Positions 1-9,389 are shown, counted from the stretch's first letter. The stretch: DNA of 49,994 nt from Rikenellaceae bacterium DTU049 (GCA_001513285.1 LFTI01000055.1:1-49994), one strand, 5' to 3'. Made by a program: numbers and translations. The notes: generated by a model not told the origin, from the letters alone.

Positions 1-145
<145 letters not shown>

Positions 146-362
146 CTTTTTCTATTGTACTTATTTCTTGATCCTCCTCTTCTCTCGCTTTTGTTAAACT
201 CTTCTTCCCCTTACTCCCCTCATCTCCTCAATTTACTTCCTTAATATTATTTCTTCGTCTTTATTCTCTTTTCTCCTCATCACACTCTTTACATCCCCAT
301 CCATCTTACCTCTCTGCACTTTTATCTCTCATCTCTCTGCCTTTTTCCCCTTTTTGGGAATG
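146..362 (-). other. rRNA leader, purine-rich in the transcript
   Basis: Between the proximal rrn promoter and the 16S gene lie about 215 bases with no gene. The plus strand is almost entirely C/T, with very few G, so the leader RNA made from the minus strand is almost all purine. No convincing long ORF is present. It is probably the pre-16S leader; processing or antitermination boxes were not identified with confidence. Confidence 0.6.
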
Positions 363-402
363 CAAAATTATATACTTTTTTTTATCCTACCAAATTTTTT
401 TC
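340..402 (-). repeat. rrn promoter direct repeat, copy A
   Basis: About 63 bases beginning CCTTTTTCCCC on the plus strand match 531-593 closely, including the shared block TTTATCCTACCAAATTTTTT. Each copy carries one promoter, so the repeat is a promoter duplication. Confidence 0.8.
363..394 (-). promoter_or_regulatory. rrn promoter P1 (16S-proximal)
   Basis: On the minus strand TTTG (complement of 391-394) is followed by exactly 20 bases and then TAATTTTG (complement of 363-370). This matches the Bacteroidota housekeeping promoter consensus, -33 TTTG and -7 TAnnTTTG. Transcription would start near 357 and run into the 16S gene. The surrounding ~63 bases are duplicated at 531-593 with the same element spacing, giving tandem promoters. 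Confidence 0.8.
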
Positions 403-530
403 AATTCTTTTAAAAAATTTTTCCTCAATCCTGTTTTTTTTGCTCTACTTACTCTTTTACCTACCTCTTTTTATTATCCCCCCTCTTTCTTGCACATGGC
501 TGCCATTATAGCCTCCATCATCTCCATCTA

Positions 531-593
531 CCTTTTTCCCTTTTTTGAGAATGCAAAAGTATTAACTTTTTTTTATCCTACCAAATTTTTTTT
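531..593 (-). repeat. rrn promoter direct repeat, copy B
   Basis: Second copy of the promoter-bearing segment at 340-402, about 190 bases away in the same orientation. Differences are concentrated just around the -7 box; the core between the boxes is unchanged. Confidence 0.8.
554..585 (-). promoter_or_regulatory. rrn promoter P2 (16S-distal)
   Basis: On the minus strand TTTG (complement of 582-585), 20 bases, then TACTTTTG (complement of 554-561): a perfect match to TTTG-N20-TAnnTTTG. The context GGTAGGATAAAAAAAAG between the boxes is shared with P1. It lies just downstream of the end of radC, which is also on the minus strand, so it separates rrn transcription from radC. Confidence 0.78.
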
Positions 594-602
594 AATATTT
601 TT

Positions 603-1283
603 TTATAATAATTTATTATCTCTAAAACTAAAAAAGTTATTTTTAGAAACAATAACATGGTCTATAACCTCAATACCAAGAATTTTACCAGATTCAACCA
701 ATTTTTGAGTAATATTTAAGTCTTCTTGCGAAGGAGTATTATCCCCAGATGGATGATTATGAGCTACAATAATCTGAGAAGCAAGATTTCTGACAGCAGG
801 TTCGAAAACTTCTCTTGGATGAACTAAACTAGCATTTAGAGTACCTATAGAAATAATTTCTTGAGTGATTTCTTGATTTTTAGTATCTAAATAAAAAATA
901 ACAAAATGTTCTTTTTTACTTTCTCTAATATCTTTCAAAACTTCCCATACTTGAGAAGGCTTCATATAGAGTCTAGTTTGCTTATCTTTTAAAAATCTTT
1001 TTCCTAATTCGAAACAAGCGATTATTTCGCAAGCTTTAGCTGGTCCTAGTCCAGGATAAACTCTTAAATCATTATAATTTAAATAAGGCAATTTATATTT
1101 AGAAAATTTTTTTAAGATATTGCCTGCTAAATCTAAAACATTTTCGTCTTTAGTACCTGAACGTAAAAGAATAGCTAATAATTCTTGGTCAGATAATTTA
1201 TCTGGACCATATTTAATTAATTTTTCCCTTGGTCTTTCAATATTAGGTAATTCTCTAATAGTTATTTTATTTTTTTTAGACAT
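603..1283 (-). CDS. radC: RadC family protein (JAB/MPN domain)
   Basis: The 226-residue length and layout are typical of RadC (UPF0758). A helix-hairpin-helix-like N-terminal half includes SDQELLAILLRSGT (31-44) and YPGLGPAKA (76-84). The C-terminal JAB/MPN metal-binding domain shows the HxHx7SxxD signature as HNHPSGDNTPSQED (175-188), giving metal ligands H175, H177 and D188, with a candidate acidic partner near E125. RadC was named as a DNA repair protein, but its biochemical role is unsettled. The gene lies on the minus strand between a secreted protein gene and the rrn promoters. Start is an ATG with no competing upstream start. Confidence 0.95.
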   Translation of the reverse strand: MSKKNKITIRELPNIERPREKLIKYGPDKLSDQELLAILLRSGTKDENVLDLAGNILKKFSKYKLPYLNYNDLRVYPGLGPAKACEIIACFELGKRFLKDKQTRLYMKPSQVWEVLKDIRESKKEHFVIFYLDTKNQEITQEIISIGTLNASLVHPREVFEPAVRNLASQIIVAHNHPSGDNTPSQEDLNITQKLVESGKILGIEVIDHVIVSKNNFFSFRDNKLL

Positions 1284-1293
1284 AAAAAAGCAA

Positions 1294-3159
1294 TTAAAAT
1301 ACTACAATTTTATAATTATAAGTTTTATTAATTCTAAGAATGTATATACCTGAAGTTGCAATAGAAAAACGATTAGAATTCCCAGAAGATATTAATTGGC
1401 CACTAATATCAAATAATTGCCATTGTTCTAAATTTGGCGCTAAAATAGTAATATAAGAATTTACAGAAACAGGATTAGGATAAACACTAATCTCAGAGAG
1501 ACTTTCATAATTACACATAGATGAAATATAAGGATATGGACTATCTCCAATAATAGGTCTCATCATCAAAGCACCACTAAATTGAGAATTTCTCCATGTG
1601 CCATCTACATTATAAAAAATAAACTGATGAGCATCATTATTCATATCAAAGCCAATATTGATATTATTATTTTGATATTGTTCAAATCCTATATAAAATA
1701 TTCCTGAAGGTAAGGCTACAGGTTGGTTTAAGATATAATTATAAAATTTCCCAAAATCATCAGTATTTTGAGGTAAAAGTTTATCTTCTTGATAAATGAT
1801 ATTACCTGGTGTCCCATTAAGATCATTCCAAACACACAAGCTAAAATAATCATAATCAACAATTGATGATAAAGGATTAAAAAAAATTTGAATTGTTCTG
1901 AGAGTATCTGGAGAATTTAATTTAAATTTATAAGCCAGTTTAGCATTATAACCAGATAAACCATATCCTGCAGTAGGTATTCCGCAATCATAAGAGAAAT
2001 AATTATAAAAATTTTGATTAAATTTAACAGTATCATTTTGAGTAATAGTATCAGGAATAGTGGCAGTATTAATAGCAAAAGTAACTATAAACTCAGCAGT
2101 ACTATCTGAATCTGTATTAAATATATAAGGTAAAGAATTTCTAGCAAAGATTGTATCAGAAAAAGGTAAAATATTCAGTGCACTCAAAGATGGATTATAA
2201 GGAGTTCCTACGCCAGCTTTATCCACAATATTAATATATTCTGTAACATTACAAGTCTGGTTAGAATAATTAGAATAAGGAATAGAAAAATCAGTAGCCA
2301 TTTCAGCATTAGCATCAGCTAAAAATTGTTTCCAAGGCATAGATACATAATTTTTTAATAAAGAATATTTCTGACCTCTGAAAGCCAAATCTACAGGCAA
2401 TGTGTCGTACCAGTGTCTATTTTTATTAATAACTATATAATCAATATTCCATATATCGCCATTACCATTCCAATTAGGAATTTGATTATCTGCTATGCTA
2501 GCATAATTACGAAATCTAAATCTAAAATGTGAATTTAAAAAATAATCATTTAATATAGGTATCATTACTACCTTCCAGGGTTTACCGAAAGAGTCAATAA
2601 AAGATTGCAAGGACATACCTTCACATGCCCACATTTTATGCCAAATTTGGTTTATGCTATCGTAGAATTCCAAAATTAAAGAATCTTTAGTTTCAGGAGC
2701 ATCACCCAAGCCCTGAGGCTGAAAAGCAAAACTAAAATAAATAGAATCGCTGATATGTAATGGATGTGCAAAGCCAACAAAGAAACTATCTAATCTAATG
2801 TAACATGAAGTAAGAGTGTCAGCCGGAAAAGGAGTAAATTGAGCATGCTCATAGATTTTACCTGATTTGTCTAATGCATCCAATGTGATGATGCCATTAG
2901 TAAATGGATGATATGAATATTCATTATTGCAAAATGCTGTGCTATCTGTAAAAAATCTACTTGGGGGGAAACCATAATGATTAGCTAAATCAATTACAAC
3001 AGGTAATTTTAATTGATTAATAGATTTATTGTCAATTTCGTCTTTAGATATTTTATAATTAATTAGATAAGGATTATAATTAAGTGGAGTTAAGTACTCC
3101 TGAGCAAAAATCATATTAGATAAAACCATCAATAAAATTAGATTTAATATTTTTCTCAT
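1294..3159 (-). CDS. Secreted T9SS cargo protein with C-terminal sorting domain
   Basis: The 621-residue protein has an N-terminal signal peptide (about 1-20, ending MIFAQ) and a C-terminal type A sorting domain from roughly 555, with ISVYPNPV, then LFDISGQLI and a final GIYILRI...YKIVVF. Such domains direct export through the Type 9 secretion system and are normally cleaved at the cell surface. The middle is rich in Asn, Ser and aromatic residues and looks like beta-sandwich modules; no catalytic motif was recognised. The PorT-like gene lies directly upstream on the same strand. A TAATTTTG motif sits about 25 bases before the ATG. Confidence 0.85.
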   Translation of the reverse strand: MRKILNLILLMVLSNMIFAQEYLTPLNYNPYLINYKISKDEIDNKSINQLKLPVVIDLANHYGFPPSRFFTDSTAFCNNEYSYHPFTNGIITLDALDKSGKIYEHAQFTPFPADTLTSCYIRLDSFFVGFAHPLHISDSIYFSFAFQPQGLGDAPETKDSLILEFYDSINQIWHKMWACEGMSLQSFIDSFGKPWKVVMIPILNDYFLNSHFRFRFRNYASIADNQIPNWNGNGDIWNIDYIVINKNRHWYDTLPVDLAFRGQKYSLLKNYVSMPWKQFLADANAEMATDFSIPYSNYSNQTCNVTEYINIVDKAGVGTPYNPSLSALNILPFSDTIFARNSLPYIFNTDSDSTAEFIVTFAINTATIPDTITQNDTVKFNQNFYNYFSYDCGIPTAGYGLSGYNAKLAYKFKLNSPDTLRTIQIFFNPLSSIVDYDYFSLCVWNDLNGTPGNIIYQEDKLLPQNTDDFGKFYNYILNQPVALPSGIFYIGFEQYQNNNINIGFDMNNDAHQFIFYNVDGTWRNSQFSGALMMRPIIGDSPYPYISSMCNYESLSEISVYPNPVSVNSYITILAPNLEQWQLFDISGQLISSGNSNRFSIATSGIYILRINKTYNYKIVVF

Positions 3160-3214
3160 TTAGGATTAATTTTAATTATTTAACAAAATTAGAAAAGAAT
3201 TTTTTAATAAAAAA

Positions 3215-3904
3215 TTATTCAAAAGTAAAAACGATCCAAAAAATTTTTGATTTTATATATTGTAAATTTTTGTCAAAAACAGTCCCTCTACGAGTTGTAA
3301 TGTCATTTAAGCCATAGGCCATTCTAAGCTCTATACCAAATTTAAAATATTTCAAATAAAAATCTGTACCACCACCAATGATAAATTGAAAGTTATGTGG
3401 ATTAATTTTTAAAAGTTCTATATTATCCTCCTTTTTTTTAGATTGAGAAGCTAGATCTATGCTATATTGAGCTCCAGCTAAAGCATATGCTCTAAAATTT
3501 GTCAATCTATCAGTTTTATATTTTAAATATAGAGGAAAATCTAATAAAGTAGATTCAGCAGTTTTAGTAACAGTCTCGATAGAACCATCAGGTTGTCTGA
3601 GGGTGAAATCAATTTTTCTAGTGCCAAAAGAAAGACCAGGAATAAATCTAAGATTAAGATGAGAAGCTAAACGAATATCTGCGGTAATGCCAATTTCAAA
3701 GCCACTTTGTGGCTTAGGAACAGCAGTTAAAAGAGTATCATTGGGTTTCACTTTAGTACTAAAAGACATACTATTGAGTCCTAATATAAAACCAAAATGT
3801 ATAGGTTTCATATCAAAAGTAACAAGATTCATCATACTCTCATTCTGAGCATAACTAGTGATAAGTAAAATAGAAAGTAAAATAGTAATGCTTATTCTTT
3901 TCAT
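3215..3904 (-). CDS. porT: PorT/SprT-like outer membrane beta-barrel protein (T9SS)
   Basis: The 229-residue protein has a signal peptide (about 1-19, ending SYAQ) followed by a small beta-barrel of alternating amphipathic strands ending in an aromatic residue near the C terminus (IVFTFE). The HFGFILGLNSMSF block after the signal peptide and the overall length resemble PorT (SprT in gliding bacteria), a T9SS component. General PorT-family porins share the fold, so the T9SS assignment is inference, strengthened by the adjacent T9SS cargo gene. A TAATTTTG motif lies about 14 bases upstream of the ATG. Confidence 0.7.
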   Translation of the reverse strand: MKRISITILLSILLITSYAQNESMMNLVTFDMKPIHFGFILGLNSMSFSTKVKPNDTLLTAVPKPQSGFEIGITADIRLASHLNLRFIPGLSFGTRKIDFTLRQPDGSIETVTKTAESTLLDFPLYLKYKTDRLTNFRAYALAGAQYSIDLASQSKKKEDNIELLKINPHNFQFIIGGGTDFYLKYFKFGIELRMAYGLNDITTRRGTVFDKNLQYIKSKIFWIVFTFE

Positions 3905-3964
3905 AAATATTTAAACGCAAAATTAAAATTATTATTGTAAATAAATAGACATAGTAATAAAAAG

Positions 3965-5278
3965 CTAATTATTGATTTTCATATTCAACTTGTCAGCTTT
4001 ATAAGCTAGATAAAAATACCATATACCAGTAAAAATGTAAACAACAGATTGTACAATAGTATATGCTATTAATATTTTAGCAAAAGAATAGCCTAACACA
4101 GCCATTATAATAATAGTGCCTAAGCTCAACACATAATTAATAATAGCAAAAACAAAATCTAATTCTTGTTTATCTACTACTAAAGGCAATGAATTAACAG
4201 GTAAAATAAGAAAATAGAAAAACATTGACAAAACATAATATTGAGCATATACACCAGCCTGAGACCATTGATCACCCAAATAAAATGTAAAAAGTACTCT
4301 ACCACCTAAACCAATAATTAAAAGAAATGGTAAAGCAAATAAAAGTGTTGTTTTTAAATTTTTTAAAAACAATTTTTGAAGGCTATTTTTATCATGATAA
4401 GTCTGAGCAGCATCTTTATAAAATACTTGAGATAAAGCATTGCCAATAAGCTGTATAGGTATTCTCAGATATTTAATAACAATAGAAAAAAGACCTAAGG
4501 TTTCTGCACCAAAAAAATAAGTAATAAGCCAAAAGAGAAAAAATTGTTGAGAAAAAGTATCAGCTACTGTGTGCACACTATTCACTAAAGGGAATTTTTT
4601 ATATTCACAAGCTACTTTTCTAATGAGTTTAAAATTCCATAACAGTTTAAAATCAGTCTTTTGCTTAATAATAACATAGAGATAAACCATAGACAGTAAT
4701 TGTCCAAAAAACCAACCATAAATTAGTCCATTCCCGCCCCACTGCCAGTAGCCCCACGCAGCAATTAAAAGCTGACCCAGAGTAGATTGTGCTATTTTAC
4801 TATAAGATAAATTTTTGAATAATCCATAACGTAAACAAATATTATGAAATGTATTATAAGAGGCTACCACAAGGACTGCTAAACTAACTAACCAAATATA
4901 TTGAGGTAATACTTGATCATTGTAAACTCGAGTAATAAAATCTTTTAAGAACAATAAAACATTAGATAATAAAGAAAAAATAATGATTAAAATAAAAGAA
5001 AGTGAAGCTATAGCACGAGCTTTTCTATGATTGCGAGGCAAAACTATTGCTACCTCGTACCTAAGTGCAGCTACAGAACTAATAAGCATAATCAATGCAA
5101 TAAAATTAGCCTGAACAGCGAAATCTATCGGAGTAAAAATTCTAGTAATAATAGGAGCTATGAGAAAAGGTATTATTTGAGATATCACATTACCACTTAA
5201 TAAAGACAAAAAATTTTTTTGACTTTTTGCCCTTTTGATAATGCTATTGTAATAGTCTTTTAAAGATGGAGCTTTCAT
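3965..5278 (-). CDS. Polysaccharide/O-antigen flippase-like membrane protein
   Basis: The 437-residue, strongly hydrophobic protein has about 12 predicted membrane segments. Its N-terminal block LLSGNVISQIIPFLIAPIITR is typical of the MATE-like polysaccharide exporter superfamily (Wzx/RfbX), which flips lipid-linked oligosaccharides across the inner membrane. Length fits the family. No glycosyltransferase genes are adjacent, so its substrate cannot be inferred; a ligase-like protein lies at 23867-25135. Start ATG at 5278 follows a repeat-bearing intergenic region. Confidence 0.85.
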   Translation of the reverse strand: MKAPSLKDYYNSIIKRAKSQKNFLSLLSGNVISQIIPFLIAPIITRIFTPIDFAVQANFIALIMLISSVAALRYEVAIVLPRNHRKARAIASLSFILIIIFSLLSNVLLFLKDFITRVYNDQVLPQYIWLVSLAVLVVASYNTFHNICLRYGLFKNLSYSKIAQSTLGQLLIAAWGYWQWGGNGLIYGWFFGQLLSMVYLYVIIKQKTDFKLLWNFKLIRKVACEYKKFPLVNSVHTVADTFSQQFFLFWLITYFFGAETLGLFSIVIKYLRIPIQLIGNALSQVFYKDAAQTYHDKNSLQKLFLKNLKTTLLFALPFLLIIGLGGRVLFTFYLGDQWSQAGVYAQYYVLSMFFYFLILPVNSLPLVVDKQELDFVFAIINYVLSLGTIIIMAVLGYSFAKILIAYTIVQSVVYIFTGIWYFYLAYKADKLNMKINN

Positions 5279-5625
5279 CTATTTGTTATTAAAAAATAAG
5301 AAACTAACAGTAATTTTTTTACAAAAATAAATAAAGAAAAAATAACAAAAAAGAAAGATTAACTAATAAACATTGATTAAAATCAAATAAAAGGTTCTAT
5401 TACATTTATTGTAGGTTAATTATTTAAGTTAATATTTAATTGTTTAATTGTGGTTATTAATCCACAAATGCACACAAATGAGCACAAATTATAAATTAAT
5501 ATTGAGGAATTTAGAAGTATAGGAATAATGAGTGATGGATTAAAGTTTTTATAAGCTAATTATTGAAAAAACTAATCTTTACCCACTCAAAACGATATAG
5601 AACCAAATAAAAAATATTTTTTGAT
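5279..5625. other. Intergenic region carrying a dispersed repeat
   Basis: The 347-base gap between two minus-strand genes has no convincing gene. It contains one copy of a dispersed repeat (5393-5492) and a second related block (about 5528-5576). Both recur in the opposite orientation near the right end of the window. Confidence 0.7.
5393..5492 (-). repeat. Dispersed 100-bp repeat, copy L
   Basis: The reverse complement aligns without gaps to 49629-49728, with 86 of 100 bases identical by hand count. It includes three tandem 10-mers of the form ATTTGTGNNN. A further similar block lies at about 5528-5576, matching about 49507-49556. No coding potential is evident. Confidence 0.85.
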
Positions 5626-6084
5626 CTATTTTAAATCTTCCCATTTAGGTAATTCATTTTTAATAATAATTTTATTAATCTGATTATCATACTTCATAAA
5701 GTACAAAGCCAAACCATTAGTCAATAGCCAATACTGAGACTTTACTGAATAATTATACTGAGCTAGCTGATAAAGAACATTTTCATTTATTGGTATATTA
5801 GGAGCTTTAACCTCGACTAAGAGCAATGGAGAAATATTACGGCTAAAAATAACAAGATCAAACCTTCTTGATTGTTTATTAATAATTATCTCGTTTTCTA
5901 TTGACATTAATTCCTTAGGATAATGCAAATCATTTACTAAATAATTTATAAGAGCCTGCCTAACGTATTCCTCTGGAGTACACTTTACGAAACGCATTCT
6001 GATAATATCATAGACATAAATGACTCCATTTTTTTCAATAATTTTTAATTTATCAGTCGGAAAAATTAAATTATTAGTCTGCAT
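5626..6084 (-). CDS. HSDR_N-type restriction-like nuclease fold protein, stand-alone
   Basis: Using the ATG at 6084 gives 152 residues. The C-terminal two thirds carry a PD-(D/E)xK nuclease-like core: RRFDLVIF (D76), LLVEVKAP (E91, K93) and YQLAQY (Q107), as in the type I restriction R-subunit N-terminal domain family (HSDR_N). The N-terminal part, with YVYDIIRMRFVKCTPEEYVRQ, is typical of short Bacteroidota members. No hsdM, hsdS or helicase gene is nearby, so a classical restriction role is not supported; the biochemical function is unknown. A longer start at 6111 is possible, but it adds nine unconserved-looking residues and overlaps the TAATTTTG motif at 6109-6116. Confidence 0.75.
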   Translation of the reverse strand: MQTNNLIFPTDKLKIIEKNGVIYVYDIIRMRFVKCTPEEYVRQALINYLVNDLHYPKELMSIENEIIINKQSRRFDLVIFSRNISPLLLVEVKAPNIPINENVLYQLAQYNYSVKSQYWLLTNGLALYFMKYDNQINKIIIKNELPKWEDLK

Positions 6085-6278
6085 TAGTAAAATTTTTATA
6101 AAATTAAGCAAAATTATTAATGAGAATATAAAAATATAGTTGTTTTTTTTTTAATTTATTAACTAAACTCCCATTTCTATTAATTTTAAATAAAGACATA
6201 ATAGATGTTAAAAGCTTTTTAATTTTGATTAGCATAATTATTATTAATTTTGAAATCAGAAAAATTAGAAAAATATCA

Positions 6279-7034
6279 ATGGAATTAAAAGCTGATAATT
6301 TAGTAAAAATATATGGCAAAAGGACAGTAGTAAAAGGAGTATCTTTTAATGTAAATCAAGGTGAAATAGTAGGCTTACTAGGACCCAATGGAGCAGGGAA
6401 AACCACTTCATTTTATATGATAGTAGGTATCATAAAACCAAACGAAGGTAAAGTATATCTGGATGATTTAGATATGACCACATACCCGATGTATCAAAGA
6501 GCAAAACTAGGTCTTGGATATTTAGCACAAGAGCCGAGTATTTTTAGAAATTTATCAGTAGAGAATAACATCCGAGTAGCATTAGAATTCACTAAATTAA
6601 CACAAAAAGAGCAAAATGAAAAACTCGAACAATTATTAGATGAATTCGGGTTACAGCACATTAGAAAAAGTAAGGGAATACAACTCAGTGGTGGAGAAAG
6701 ACGTAGAACAGAGATAGCTCGTTCGCTAGCTATAGATCCTAAATTTATGCTATTAGACGAACCTTTTGCTGGCATCGATCCCATAGCTGTAGAAGATATA
6801 CAATCGATAATTTATAGACTAAAAACCAAAAATATTGGAATATTAATAACAGATCATAATGTTCACGAGACTTTATCAATAACTGATAGAGCATATTTAC
6901 TAATCGATGGTACTATAATGAAAAGTGGTTCTGCTGAGGATTTAGCAAATGATGAAGAAGTGAGAAGGCTCTATCTAGGGACAAATTTCGAATTACGTAA
7001 ATATTTTGTTTACAAAGATGAAAATAATAAGTAA
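6279..7034 (+). CDS. lptB: LPS export ABC transporter ATP-binding protein LptB
   Basis: From the ATG at 6279 the protein is 251 residues, the normal LptB length. It shows Walker [10 protein letters not shown] (35-43), a Q-loop (YLAQEPS, 81-87), ABC signature LSGGE (136-140), Walker B MLLDEPF (157-163) and switch His193 in ITDHNVHE. LptB powers LPS extraction from the inner membrane with LptF/LptG, which are not in this window. An upstream in-frame start at 6225 exists, but two TAATTTTG promoter-like boxes (6220-6227, 6245-6252) lie between, favouring 6279. purD follows after 15 bases, suggesting co-transcription. Confidence 0.93.
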   Translation: MELKADNLVKIYGKRTVVKGVSFNVNQGEIVGLLGPNGAGKTTSFYMIVGIIKPNEGKVYLDDLDMTTYPMYQRAKLGLGYLAQEPSIFRNLSVENNIRVALEFTKLTQKEQNEKLEQLLDEFGLQHIRKSKGIQLSGGERRRTEIARSLAIDPKFMLLDEPFAGIDPIAVEDIQSIIYRLKTKNIGILITDHNVHETLSITDRAYLLIDGTIMKSGSAEDLANDEEVRRLYLGTNFELRKYFVYKDENNK

Positions 7035-7049
7035 AATTTTAATTTTTAT

Positions 7050-8339
7050 ATGAAAGCTTTAATAATAGGCTCAGGAGGTCGTGAACATGCAATTTTTTAT
7101 AAAATTCAACAAGAATTAGGTGAAAATAATGTACTCATAACACCAGGCAACGGAGGTACTGCTAAATATGCCATCAAAAGTGATTTAAATAATTTTGAAC
7201 AAATAAAAAAAATAGTATTAGAGAATAATATAGATTTGATAATTTGTGGTCCCGAACAACCATTAGCTAATGGTATAGCAGATTACTTTAATAATGATAC
7301 TTCACTAAATAAAAAAATATTTATTGGACCAACACAGCAAGCAGCTAAATTAGAATCTAGCAAAACTTTTGCAAAAAAATTTATGCAAAAATATCAAATA
7401 CCTACAGCAAATTTTGCAAATTTTAATCACACACAATTTGAAGAAGCTAATATTTTTCTAAATAGTTTAACCGCACCATATGTAATAAAAGCTTCTGGCC
7501 TCGCTGCTGGCAAAGGTGTAGTAATAACAAATGATATTAATGAAGCTAGAGAAACAATATCACAATTTTTTTATCAGAATGCATTAGGAGAAGCAGGTAA
7601 AGAAATTGTAATAGAAGAATTTATTGATGGTATAGAAATGAGTGCTTTCATAGCTACTAATGGCAAAGACTATGTATTACTACCAGAAGCTAAAGACTAT
7701 AAAAAAATAGGCGAAGGAGATACTGGTCTAAATACAGGTGGTATGGGGTCTGTATCACCTACAAATTTATTAAATGAACCCTTGAAAGATAAAATTATTA
7801 GCAAAATAATACATCCCACATTATTTGGATTGCAAGATATGAAAATATCATTTAATGGATTTATATTCTTTGGCATAATAATAAAAAATAATGAACCATA
7901 TCTGCTAGAATATAATGTGAGATTAGGTGATCCAGAAACTCAAGTTGTAATACCTAGATTTAAAACATCATTCACCGAATTATGCTTATCCATAAAAAAT
8001 GAAAATCTAAATAAATATAAAATAGAAACTAATCAATTATATCATTGCTGCATCACTTTGGCATCTAAAGGATATCCAAATAATTATGAAAAAAATAAAA
8101 TTATTGAAATAAAAAATGAAAAAATAGACTCTTTCATATTTCACGGAGGCACACAACTAGATAGTCACGGCAATATCGTAACATCAGGAGGAAGAGTTCT
8201 ATACATAGTAGGCTATGGAGATTCACTACGAGCAGCACAATTAATGGCCTATAATGACATTAAAAAAATACACTTTGATGGAATATATTATCGAAAAGAT
8301 ATTGGCGATGACTTATTAAATCTTAAAAATAATTTTTAA
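7050..8339 (+). CDS. purD: Phosphoribosylamine-glycine ligase (GARS)
   Basis: The 429-residue ATP-grasp enzyme joins phosphoribosylamine and glycine in purine synthesis. Visible family features are the N-terminal GSGGREHAI, GPEQPLANGIADYF, the ATP-grasp loop ASGLAAGKGVVI, the NTGGMGSVSP segment and the metal-binding LEYNVRLGDPETQ. Length matches full-length PurD. It follows lptB closely; a membrane protein gene follows after 37 bases. Confidence 0.96.
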   Translation: MKALIIGSGGREHAIFYKIQQELGENNVLITPGNGGTAKYAIKSDLNNFEQIKKIVLENNIDLIICGPEQPLANGIADYFNNDTSLNKKIFIGPTQQAAKLESSKTFAKKFMQKYQIPTANFANFNHTQFEEANIFLNSLTAPYVIKASGLAAGKGVVITNDINEARETISQFFYQNALGEAGKEIVIEEFIDGIEMSAFIATNGKDYVLLPEAKDYKKIGEGDTGLNTGGMGSVSPTNLLNEPLKDKIISKIIHPTLFGLQDMKISFNGFIFFGIIIKNNEPYLLEYNVRLGDPETQVVIPRFKTSFTELCLSIKNENLNKYKIETNQLYHCCITLASKGYPNNYEKNKIIEIKNEKIDSFIFHGGTQLDSHGNIVTSGGRVLYIVGYGDSLRAAQLMAYNDIKKIHFDGIYYRKDIGDDLLNLKNNF

Positions 8340-8376
8340 ATTTATTAAAAAATAATATTATTGCTACTTATCAATT

Positions 8377-9309
8377 ATGCGAAATAAATCCAAAAGTATT
8401 AAACTATTTGATAAAATAATTCTAATTCTGAATATTGCTATTTCTATCATAATAATTTATCTAATTATTAACCAACCCAAAATAACATATAATTTCAAAT
8501 ATATATCTCCAATCAATACTTTTCCTATTATTCCTTTCATTATTACAACAATTCTAATCTTCATTATTTCATATAATAAAAAAACAAATTATACTATAAA
8601 ATATATAATATCTATATTACCAACATTCACTTTACTATTAATTTTGATAAAATCAAATAATTACATTGAGCAAAGTCTTATATCATTAATATGGTTTGCA
8701 TTTCAAACATTTTTACTTAAAAAAAATTATTTTAATATATACGAATTATATATTTATGGAATATTAATTTCGATATTTATATTAATAAATCCCATATTTA
8801 TATTGGTACTAGTATCATTATATATAACAATATCATTTAAAGACATAATAAACATAAAAAAAATTATATCGCCCATATTAGGTTTCATAACAATGAGCAT
8901 ATTAATATATACGATAGATTATAACTTTTTAAATCAATACTTTTTTAATAATATAAAATTATCTCTACTAGAATGGCATTTTTCTCAAGTTTCTTACAAA
9001 ATAATAGGAATAATTGTGTTTGCGCTTATCAGTTGCATTACCGTATATCCTTGGATGCAAAAACAATTGGTAAGCATAAGAAGACAAACGTGGATAATAA
9101 TATTAGAAATCATAATAATAATGCTCATGACCACACTTTTACCACTAAAAAATTTTGAAAATGCGATGTTAATATATGTATGGCTTTTGTCAATGAGTTT
9201 ACAAAAAATAATAATAAAAGAGGAATTAACATGGAAGAGGATAATATATCAGATGATGGTAGTAATAATAAGTGGATATTGGGTGGTAATGGATAAGGTG
9301 GTGGTGTGA
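8377..9309 (+). CDS. Multi-pass membrane protein, possibly DUF6427-like
   Basis: The 310-residue protein is extremely rich in Ile, Leu, Asn and Lys, with about nine hydrophobic segments. No motif was recognised. Its size and position next to purD recall DUF6427-type Bacteroidota membrane proteins, but this is only a resemblance. Its last codons (GTG GTG GTG TGA) lie at the putative left edge of the first transposase element, so the native 3' end could have been altered by an insertion. Confidence 0.65.
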   Translation: MRNKSKSIKLFDKIILILNIAISIIIIYLIINQPKITYNFKYISPINTFPIIPFIITTILIFIISYNKKTNYTIKYIISILPTFTLLLILIKSNNYIEQSLISLIWFAFQTFLLKKNYFNIYELYIYGILISIFILINPIFILVLVSLYITISFKDIINIKKIISPILGFITMSILIYTIDYNFLNQYFFNNIKLSLLEWHFSQVSYKIIGIIVFALISCITVYPWMQKQLVSIRRQTWIIILEIIIIMLMTTLLPLKNFENAMLIYVWLLSMSLQKIIIKEELTWKRIIYQMMVVIISGYWVVMDKVVV

Positions 9310-9342
9310 GAGGAGTTAAATAAATTTTTAAATCTATATTGG

Positions 9343-9371
9343 ATAACTTTTTAAAAATTTTTATATATTTG
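9343..9371 (+). promoter_or_regulatory. Promoter-like -7 box upstream of transposase copy 1
   Basis: TATATTTG at 9364-9371 fits TAnnTTTG and lies 18 bases before the ATG at 9390. A TTGG at 9339-9342 gives a -33-like element with slightly long spacing. The gene therefore seems to keep its own promoter. Confidence 0.4.
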
Positions 9372-9389
9372 TAAAAAATTATTAGAATT

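Noticed and set aside
490-708. Plus-strand ORF of 72 codons over the rrn promoters
   Set aside because: It overlaps the duplicated promoter and the radC 3' end, and its low-complexity Phe/Leu-rich translation is an effect of the pyrimidine-rich strand.
6104-6319. Minus-strand 71-codon ORF across the lptB start
   Set aside because: It overlaps the lptB start and its upstream boxes, has no motif, and reflects AT-rich sequence.
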